Below are positions 23,680 through 29,420 of a DNA stretch of 29,420 nucleotides, piece by piece. Position 1 is the first letter of the stretch. Every line of letters starts with the position of its first letter. The position numbers and the translations under genes are program-made. The notes below the pieces were generated by a model. That model ran no database searches and had not been told where the DNA came from. It saw nothing but the letters and a program-made list of their open reading frames with translations. This DNA comes from Myxococcales bacterium (lineage in GTDB: Bacteria > Myxococcota_C > UBA6777), in assembly GCA_027005175.1 (NCBI GenBank), contig JALTMC010000004.1:1-29420 (forward strand), written 5' to 3'.

Positions 23680-26124
23680 TTGACACATAAGCCTTCTCTA
23701 TGGCCTCTACGGGACGATACCCCTCCAAGAAAAGATGGTAAAGAAGCAGTGAGCAAGAGAAAAAAGCGCAAAAAGAGAAAAAAGACAGTCCAACAAACAC
23801 AGCCACAGGCCAAGAAAACAACAAGGGAGCCATCCCAAAGCCCTGTAAAAAGCAAGACAGCATATCACTTAAATCGCACACAAGATTCGATTAACAAAGG
23901 AGATATTCCTAGTGCATTGCGGTGGTTGGGACAACTCTGGCCACGACAAACAGAACAATTTCCTGTCGAGCGAATGCAATGGCTGATGGAGCACTGGCAA
24001 ACGCAAGCACAGCGCGAATGGAGAGAGTTTGAGCCTTCTGTTTGGGAAAGTCCAAGCTATCTTCGATTTCTCCGTGAAAAAATTCTAGCTTTTACCACAG
24101 AAGAGTGGAGACAGCTACAAACATACGGCACACCATTTCTCAACGAGGGCCAGAGACTGCGTGACGCCTTTGCTCTCTTGGAACAAGGGCAAGAAGATGA
24201 AGCCCGCGCTCAACTCAAATACATCGGCTTACGCTCTCCCTTCCGCACAGTTCGAATGTTCCTTCGAGGACTGGGCGCCTACTATGCTCGACGAGACAAC
24301 GAAGCTCTCCAAGCCTTTGAAAAACTGCCTATGGAGAGCGTATACGCAAGAATGGTTCAGCCCTTGTTACCATTCTTACAAGGAGAAACACCCTCATCTG
24401 TCCATACAAAGACAAACCCCTCGATGTCGCAAGAAGCAGAAACATCACTCGATATTCTCGCATTATGGGGTGAGACAGAGTTCGTGGGGAGCTTGCAGTT
24501 GGAGCAATGCCTACAATTATTCACAAAACAAAAGCTCAACCAAGCATTGAGTCAACTTCGACGATTATGGCCTTCACTGAATGACAGACTGCAACGCATC
24601 ATCTACCAGGAGCTACCAGGAACTCTCCAAGCGACAGGAATAAAAAAAGAGATACTGCTCCAGCGACTGTTTAAAACGATCCCGCCAGACCCTCAGGACC
24701 CCAAGCAATATAGGCTACAAGCCCTCCTTGCAGAAGAGGAACAAAAGCTAACAAAGGCGATTGAGTGCTGGGAGCTTTGGTTTGCATCCTGGAAGCGGGG
24801 AGACTTTCTCTGGCCCACACCCAATCGTTCACTGAGTGAAGCTCTATACCATCACCATATCGGGATACTGTTTCGTCACTTGGCAGAAGCCAGCGAAGAG
24901 GAATACGAATATGGTTGGTATAGCCAAAGAACTTCCCCCCAGGCCTATTGGAAGCGAGCCAAGCAAAAATTGGAGGCCGCGATAGAGTTGGAGCCCACGC
25001 TTGAACGTTCCTGGATCACACTTTGGAATGTCACAATCGATCTGGAAGACTCCAAAGAGGCAGACCGTATCCTAGAACGCGCACTCAAAGTCCTACCCGA
25101 CAACTGCGAGTTCCTGGCTGCTGCGGCCGATGCCTGCTATGAACGCAAGGCCTATGACAAAGGGCTGCGCTATGTACGTCGGGCTCTCAAGGTCAACCCT
25201 CTGAACAAAGAACTCCACATTCTGCAAGACAAATTCCTCATCCAAAAAGCTCGAAAAAAATACCACCAGGGAAAAGCAGATGATGCCTTAAAGCTATACC
25301 GAGAGGCTTCCGACAGTTCCCACATTCCAACCCCTCTCAAAATACAACACGCAGCAGAACAAACCATGTTTCACCTGTTGCAAAAGCAGCCAGAACAAGC
25401 TGCCGAAAGCTGGCAAGACACAGAAGATTTGCCATGGATGGCACGAGGCTATTTCTGGCAAGCTGGACATTTTTTAACCCATAAGAAGAAAAAGCAAAAA
25501 CAAAAGATCCCTGCACTATCACTCGCAGAAACAGTTCCTTCGTCTCCGCCCACAGAAGAGGAAATTCGAGCCCTGCTCGACCTGTATGAAAATGATCAAT
25601 TTCCCTACACAGAGCAACGCTTTTGGCGCGGTCAACTTGCTCTCATGCAACAAGCCTTTACCCAGGCCCCCCAACACCTCAGCAAACACGACGATTTCGA
25701 GATCGCAGAACATATTCTAAGCGACCCAATGGCAAAACTGAAGATACTGGAGTTGGCTCAACAGAGCTTCCCAAACTGTGACCATTTTGTCATCGACCGA
25801 TACGAAAAAGCCATGGAATGCCAAATGCCTCCTGCTTACTTTGCAGATGCAACAGAGGAACTCCAAGCCCACAACTACAACAACAGCCCCCTCGCCTCTT
25901 TAAGACGCATACTCTTCGATGAGGATGACTTCGATGAGGATGACTTCGATGAGGATGACTTCGATGAGGACGACTTCCCTCTTTTCATGGCACCTTTGAG
26001 TCGTCGTCGTTCACCACGAATCACAAACTTGCTTGCTAAGATCAAGCGATATGTCAAAAAAAACTCAAAGCCACCAAAGGCGAAAAAACAGCAAACGTCA
26101 CAAAAAGGTCGTCGCAAACTTTGA
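23680..26124 (+). CDS. Large TPR protein of the Hsp70 cluster
   Basis: A protein of up to 814 residues, probably cytoplasmic, with no signal peptide. A very basic tail (KRKKRKKRKKTVQQ, about residues 25-40) is followed by a helical body. Clear tetratricopeptide-like repeats lie at about residues 425-550 (RSWITLWNVTIDLEDSKEAD, then DNCEFLAAAADACYERKAYD and RALKVNPLNKELHIL). Near the C-terminus are four copies of FDEDD, then another basic tail. The start is uncertain: TTG 23680 is the longest frame and GTG 23749 is an alternative, neither with a strong ribosome-binding site. It heads the operon, 16 bp before the J-protein gene. TPR proteins often bind chaperone or client C-termini, so an adaptor or client-recruiting role is inferred. 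Confidence 0.85.
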   Translation: MTHKPSLWPLRDDTPPRKDGKEAVSKRKKRKKRKKTVQQTQPQAKKTTREPSQSPVKSKTAYHLNRTQDSINKGDIPSALRWLGQLWPRQTEQFPVERMQWLMEHWQTQAQREWREFEPSVWESPSYLRFLREKILAFTTEEWRQLQTYGTPFLNEGQRLRDAFALLEQGQEDEARAQLKYIGLRSPFRTVRMFLRGLGAYYARRDNEALQAFEKLPMESVYARMVQPLLPFLQGETPSSVHTKTNPSMSQEAETSLDILALWGETEFVGSLQLEQCLQLFTKQKLNQALSQLRRLWPSLNDRLQRIIYQELPGTLQATGIKKEILLQRLFKTIPPDPQDPKQYRLQALLAEEEQKLTKAIECWELWFASWKRGDFLWPTPNRSLSEALYHHHIGILFRHLAEASEEEYEYGWYSQRTSPQAYWKRAKQKLEAAIELEPTLERSWITLWNVTIDLEDSKEADRILERALKVLPDNCEFLAAAADACYERKAYDKGLRYVRRALKVNPLNKELHILQDKFLIQKARKKYHQGKADDALKLYREASDSSHIPTPLKIQHAAEQTMFHLLQKQPEQAAESWQDTEDLPWMARGYFWQAGHFLTHKKKKQKQKIPALSLAETVPSSPPTEEEIRALLDLYENDQFPYTEQRFWRGQLALMQQAFTQAPQHLSKHDDFEIAEHILSDPMAKLKILELAQQSFPNCDHFVIDRYEKAMECQMPPAYFADATEELQAHNYNNSPLASLRRILFDEDDFDEDDFDEDDFDEDDFPLFMAPLSRRRSPRITNLLAKIKRYVKKNSKPPKAKKQQTSQKGRRKL
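25915..25974 (+). repeat. Four 15-bp in-frame repeats encoding FDEDD
   Basis: TTCGATGAGGATGAC occurs at 25915, 25930 and 25945, and with one base change at 25960. It gives an acidic, phenylalanine-spaced stretch near the end of the TPR protein. The period is a multiple of three, so slippage would change copy number without a frameshift. Confidence 0.9.
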
Positions 26125-26140
26125 TCGGACGGAGAATCAA

Positions 26141-26446
26141 ATGGATCCCTTTTTAGTTCTTGGTTTGGAAGCGGATGCTACAGACCAACAGATCGAAGAA
26201 CGTTATTTGGAATGTATCCAAAAATACCCCCCAGACCAAGCCCCAGAACTCTTTACCTTACACCGTCAGGCTTATGAGAAACTCCGGGATGAAGCGGGAC
26301 GCCTAGACAATCAGTTGCGGTATTTTGATAAAACAGGCCAAGCGCTCACCGAAGACTTCCCAAAGTTGCCACGAGAGCTAAAACGACAACCACTCTCACA
26401 ACAGGGGCTCAGGAACCTCCTCCATCATTGCAAAGAAGGATTGTAG
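26141..26446 (+). CDS. Minimal J-domain protein with PPD in place of HPD
   Basis: A 101-residue protein made almost wholly of a J-like domain: MDPFLVLGLEADATDQQIEE (helix I region), RYLECIQKYPPDQAPELFTL (helix II, loop and start of helix III) and HRQAYEKLRD. The catalytic HPD tripeptide that stimulates Hsp70 ATPase reads PPD (30-32). It has no G/F, zinc-finger or client-binding domains of full DnaJ. ATG 26141 has GGAG six bases upstream; earlier in-frame ATGs would overlap the TPR gene. It sits between the TPR and GrpE-like genes, so it should work with the Hsp70 of this operon. Whether PPD keeps activity is not known from the sequence. Confidence 0.8.
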   Translation: MDPFLVLGLEADATDQQIEERYLECIQKYPPDQAPELFTLHRQAYEKLRDEAGRLDNQLRYFDKTGQALTEDFPKLPRELKRQPLSQQGLRNLLHHCKEGL

Positions 26447-26449
26447 TCC

Positions 26450-27121
26450 ATGGAAAGATCAAAGCCAACAGAAGCAACAAGCTCTCTGGAGCAGTTGTTG
26501 CTGTTGGAGCTTGAACAAGAACAAACCGAAGATTCGGCATTTTTAGAAAGTTTACCCTCTGTCGATCTATCCACTCTACTTTCAGAGATGGCAGCACTCA
26601 AGTCAGAGGTTCGTGCAGAAACCGTCGCAAGTCGGGAACAACGGGAGCACCTACAGAAAGCTCTCCAGTTGATGGAAGAGTCTCTTCAACAAGCCCAGCA
26701 GCGTGAAGCATCCCTACAGTCGCAATTGAAGCAGCTTCAAAACAAACTGACACAACAAGTTGGTGACGCCTGGCTGGATGGGTTGGAGCGTGTGGAGCGC
26801 TCCTATGAGAAAGCAAATCTACTTGCTCAACCCAAACGTCGATGGTGGCGAACTGTGACAGACCCTTCGGCCCTGTCACTTGCCGAAGGCTTGGCCTTAA
26901 CGAAACAACATCTACAAGACAAGTTAAGAGCTTTGGGAATCCAGCGAATTGCTACAGTAGGTCAGCCCTTCGATCCTCAGAAGATGGAGGCTTTGGAAAC
27001 GGTGTCAGATCCATCCCTAGAGGATGGGATCGTCGTTGAAGAACTGATACCAGGATATATCGATAAACAGGGCGTCAAGCGAATAGCCCAAGTGATTGTC
27101 AACCAAAACAAAGGAAAATAG
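26450..27121 (+). CDS. GrpE-like nucleotide exchange factor
   Basis: A 223-residue protein with a long coiled-coil-like N-terminal half rich in E, Q and L (about residues 40-110), then a linker containing KRRWWRTVTDPS and a GrpE-type C-terminal beta domain. That domain shows LGIQRIATVGQPFDPQKMEA and VVEELIPGYIDKQGVKRIAQ, the last matching the GrpE pattern VxEVxxxGYxxxxRxxRxAxV. GrpE releases ADP from Hsp70. The gene starts 3 bp after the J-protein gene and ends directly before the Hsp70 ATG. The middle of the coil is diverged from housekeeping GrpE, so this is likely a dedicated partner. Confidence 0.85.
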   Translation: MERSKPTEATSSLEQLLLLELEQEQTEDSAFLESLPSVDLSTLLSEMAALKSEVRAETVASREQREHLQKALQLMEESLQQAQQREASLQSQLKQLQNKLTQQVGDAWLDGLERVERSYEKANLLAQPKRRWWRTVTDPSALSLAEGLALTKQHLQDKLRALGIQRIATVGQPFDPQKMEALETVSDPSLEDGIVVEELIPGYIDKQGVKRIAQVIVNQNKGK

Positions 27122-28933
27122 ATGTCCTCAGAAGATCTTGTAGTCGGTATTGATCTAGGAACTACCAACTCAGCTATAGCAGTTGTTCGCAATGGGATAC
27201 CAGAGCTCATCCCTGTTGATGGGGAGCCCCTCTTGCCTTCTGTAGTCGGTCTCGATCCCACAGGAGAATTACGAGTAGGACACACTGCCAGAAACCAAGC
27301 CACTCTTTTTCCCGAACGCACAGTGCAATCCATTAAACGCCAAATGGGAGAATCCGAGAAAGTCACACTGGGTGATCGAAGCTTCACACCCGTTGAGATA
27401 TCTGCAATTCTTCTTCGCCATCTTAAAGAAGCCGCTGAGACACACTTAAAGCAGCCTGTCACACGAGCTGTAATCACCGTACCAGCCTATTTCTCTGACG
27501 CCCAGAGGGTAGCGACCAAGGAAGCTGGCGAGATTGCAGGCTTCACAGTGGAGCGTATCATCAATGAGCCCACTGCTGCCGCACTATGCTATGTTGTTGA
27601 AGAATCCCCAAAGGATACAACTTTTCTAGTGTATGACTTGGGAGGCGGAACGTTTGATGTCTCCATCGTTCGAACACGAGGACAGATCACGGAAGTCCTC
27701 GCATCCCACGGTGATACGGAACTCGGAGGGGATGACTTTGATAAACTCTTACAAGAGTCTTTGCAAAAAAAGTTGGAACAACAGCACTCTATCTCTCTGG
27801 AGACAAACCCACGTGCCATTGCACGTTTATCACGCGCCGCAGAAGAAGCAAAGATCACGCTCTCCACAGAATCGTATGTCACTGTCATAGAAGAAAATAT
27901 CGCGGATAAAGACGGTGTGGGAGTACACCTCAAGCAGGAGCTATCCCGACCAGAGTATGAAGAATTAATTCTACCCCTCTTAGAAAAAACACGTACTTCC
28001 ATCCAAACCGCTTTGCAAGAAGCAGATATCTTACTGCGCGATGTAGACGATATCCTTCTCGTCGGTGGTTCAACCCGCACTCCTCTGGTCGGTGAACTCA
28101 TCCAACAAGAGATGGACAAAGTCCCACGCCAGGACATCAACCCAGACACAGCTGTCGTCATGGGTGCAGCTCTTCAGGGTGCCAGAATCATGGGAAAAAG
28201 TGCCCATATCCTCGTCGATGTATCACCCTTCTCTTTTGGAACATCGTACTTTGGCGATCTACTCGGCATGCCATCGCCTCATTGTTACAAAGCCATTATC
28301 CACCGCAACACTCCCCTACCCACTCGCCAAACACGCCTCTTTTGCACCATGTCAGATGGACAAAGGGCCATCGATGTTGACATGTTCCAAGGAGAGCATG
28401 ATGACTCACGGGAAAACCTTCTACTCGGCAATTTTATGGTAGAAGGTTTGTCGCGCAATGCCGAAGCGGGTAGCCCCATTTTGTTTGAACTCAAACTCGA
28501 CCTGAATGGTATCCTCGAAGTCGCCGTCATTGAAAAGCGAACGGGCTTGCGAAAAGATGTAACGATTAAAGATGCATTTCGCAAAATGTCGGAAGAAGAT
28601 ATCGCTAAAGCTCAGCTGCGCCTCTCCGATCTTTTTGACGAACATACCATTGATATGGAAGACAAACCTGTTCGACCCAAAAAGCCAAAAAAAGAAAGAG
28701 TTCCAGGATTACAGCCCCCCAAAGCAATGACAGAAACACAACAAGAGGCCTGGGACAAAGCAACAACAGTTGTGAGCAAAGCTTCCGCACTGGTAGAGTC
28801 TTTGGATAAGATGGATCGCGAGGAGGTCGAAGAACTCATCCTGATACTCAAAAAAGTGATGACATCTCATGATTTTGATGCCATTGAAAACTTCCGGCGT
28901 GAACTTACAGATGTACTCTTTTACCTGGAGTAA
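27122..28933 (+). CDS. Noncanonical Hsp70 (DnaK-family) chaperone
   Basis: A 603-residue Hsp70. The nucleotide-binding domain is intact: GIDLGTTNSAIAVV (9-22), catalytic Lys72 in SIKRQMG, VITVPAYFSDAQR (117-129), YDLGGGTFDVSIV (171-183) and ILLVGGSTRTPL (about 309-320). The linker region reads ILVDVSPFSFG, where housekeeping DnaK has DVTPLSLG, and the substrate-binding domain is diverged (HRNTPLPTRQ is kept). The lid is short and ends FYLE, with no acidic EEVD-like tail. Length is about 30-40 residues below E. coli DnaK. It is not the usual dnaK locus, which would have a full dnaJ. Its neighbours supply a J-domain protein, exchange factor, TPR protein and zinc-ribbon protein. Confidence 0.95.
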   Translation: MSSEDLVVGIDLGTTNSAIAVVRNGIPELIPVDGEPLLPSVVGLDPTGELRVGHTARNQATLFPERTVQSIKRQMGESEKVTLGDRSFTPVEISAILLRHLKEAAETHLKQPVTRAVITVPAYFSDAQRVATKEAGEIAGFTVERIINEPTAAALCYVVEESPKDTTFLVYDLGGGTFDVSIVRTRGQITEVLASHGDTELGGDDFDKLLQESLQKKLEQQHSISLETNPRAIARLSRAAEEAKITLSTESYVTVIEENIADKDGVGVHLKQELSRPEYEELILPLLEKTRTSIQTALQEADILLRDVDDILLVGGSTRTPLVGELIQQEMDKVPRQDINPDTAVVMGAALQGARIMGKSAHILVDVSPFSFGTSYFGDLLGMPSPHCYKAIIHRNTPLPTRQTRLFCTMSDGQRAIDVDMFQGEHDDSRENLLLGNFMVEGLSRNAEAGSPILFELKLDLNGILEVAVIEKRTGLRKDVTIKDAFRKMSEEDIAKAQLRLSDLFDEHTIDMEDKPVRPKKPKKERVPGLQPPKAMTETQQEAWDKATTVVSKASALVESLDKMDREEVEELILILKKVMTSHDFDAIENFRRELTDVLFYLE

Positions 28934-28941
28934 CCAAAACG

Positions 28942-29247
28942 ATGGCTGACTTACAACTCAAAAAGTGCCCCGTCTGCCGGGCTCGCTTTAAGGGAGGTGA
29001 GCCTCTCGAACAACCTTGTCATCGATGTGACTCAGACCTACAATATATCCGAGCCGCCCATCTCCATGCACAACACTGGCAAAACAAAGCTCGCTTCAGC
29101 TTGCACAACCAACAGCCTATCCAGGCCGTCGCTGCGGCCAAGCAAGCCCTGGCTTACGTTGATACAACCAGCACACGGCAGACGCTAGCAGCAACTCTGA
29201 TCAACGCAAATCTTCCAGATCTAGCCCAGCAAATCCTACAACCATAA
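28942..29247 (+). CDS. Small zinc-ribbon protein with TPR-like helices
   Basis: A 101-residue protein. Cys9, Cys12, Cys26 and Cys29 (CPVC and CHRC, 13 residues apart) make a zinc-ribbon site. The rest is helical, with ARFSLHNQQPIQAVAAAKQA resembling one TPR unit. It starts 8 bp after the Hsp70 stop and closes the operon. The zinc site recalls the zinc-finger region that DnaJ of this cluster lacks, so it could supply client binding in trans; that is inference. No named family is recognised. Confidence 0.75.
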   Translation: MADLQLKKCPVCRARFKGGEPLEQPCHRCDSDLQYIRAAHLHAQHWQNKARFSLHNQQPIQAVAAAKQALAYVDTTSTRQTLAATLINANLPDLAQQILQP

Positions 29248-29274
29248 AGGCCCTCCTACAACCATAAAGGCCCA
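29235..29274 (+). repeat. 20-bp duplication of the zinc-ribbon gene end
   Basis: CCTACAACCATAAAGGCCCT starts at 29235 and is repeated at 29255 with one mismatch in the last base. The first copy contains the last codons and TAA of the zinc-ribbon gene, so the second copy places the same stop just outside the gene. No terminator hairpin is visible between here and 29305. Confidence 0.8.
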
Positions 29275-29305
29275 AGAGACCGTATCCAGATCGTTTAACA
29301 GGAGA

Positions 29306-29420
29306 TTACCTTCTGCGTCGAAAAATCTTCTTAAGTTTTTTGGAGATGCTGTTGTACTTGTTCGTTTTTCCACTTTCTCTTGAACCACTAGCGAAGTCGA
29401 GTTTGGAGGAGAGAGAGTCG
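29306..29420 (-). CDS. Possible C-terminal end of a reverse-strand gene
   Basis: A minus-strand frame stays open from the window edge to TAA at 29306. It encodes about 37 residues rich in S and K and ending in four arginines (SISKKLKKIFRRRR). It has no recognisable domain and the start lies outside the window. It would converge on the Hsp70 operon. The short length makes this tentative. Confidence 0.35.
   Translation of the reverse strand, partial: DSLSSKLDFASGSRESGKTNKYNSISKKLKKIFRRRR

Noticed and set aside
27122-28933. hscA of the iron-sulfur cluster system
   Set aside because: No iscS, iscU, hscB or fdx neighbours are present, and the operon has its own GrpE-like gene, which HscA does not need.

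Overview
The window looks like a Gram-negative, deltaproteobacterium- or Myxococcota-like chromosome of moderate GC. The evidence is a TonB-type outer-membrane receptor, a lipobox lipoprotein, an FHA-sigma54 activator of the kind abundant in those groups, and a proteobacterial S10-spc-alpha order of ribosomal protein genes. The lineage is an inference from gene content only.

Layout. Bases 1-574 hold short tandem repeats (61-bp and 33-bp units) and no convincing gene. A forward FHA-AAA+-Fis sigma54 activator (575-1942) converges on a reverse TonB-dependent receptor (2547-5243). Between them lies a 25-copy, perfectly phased 19-bp tandem array (1956-2430). The receptor is preceded on the same strand by a proline/arginine-rich lipoprotein (5293-6534), probably in one operon. 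A second array of eight 35-bp units (6696-6975) and a strong hairpin (6991-7015) separate that pair from the ribosomal cluster.

From 23240 down to 7048, all on the minus strand, runs one long translation/secretion/transcription cluster: rpsL-rpsG-rpsJ-rplC-rplD-rplW-rplB-rpsS-rplV-rpsC-rplP-rpmC-rpsQ-rplN-rplX-rplE-rpsH-rplF-rplR-rpsE-rpmD-rplO-secY-map-rpmJ-rpsM-rpsK-rpoA-rplQ. Genes often found in this order but absent here are fusA, tuf, rpsN, adk, infA and rpsD. The cluster begins behind a near-consensus sigma70 promoter (23640-23612) with a leader of about 365 nt. It has a second near-consensus promoter between rpmC and rpsQ (16738-16710), so it is probably at least two transcription units. 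Several intergenic gaps carry hairpins or degenerate 7-bp repeats, including one perfect 29-bp inverted repeat between rplX and rplE.

From 23680 to 29247 a forward, divergently transcribed, tightly packed five-gene operon encodes a large TPR protein, a minimal J-domain protein with PPD instead of HPD, a GrpE-like exchange factor, a noncanonical Hsp70 and a small zinc-ribbon protein. It looks like a self-contained, specialised Hsp70 machine and is the best candidate for a little-described system in this window. A partial reverse gene may enter from the right edge (29306-29420).
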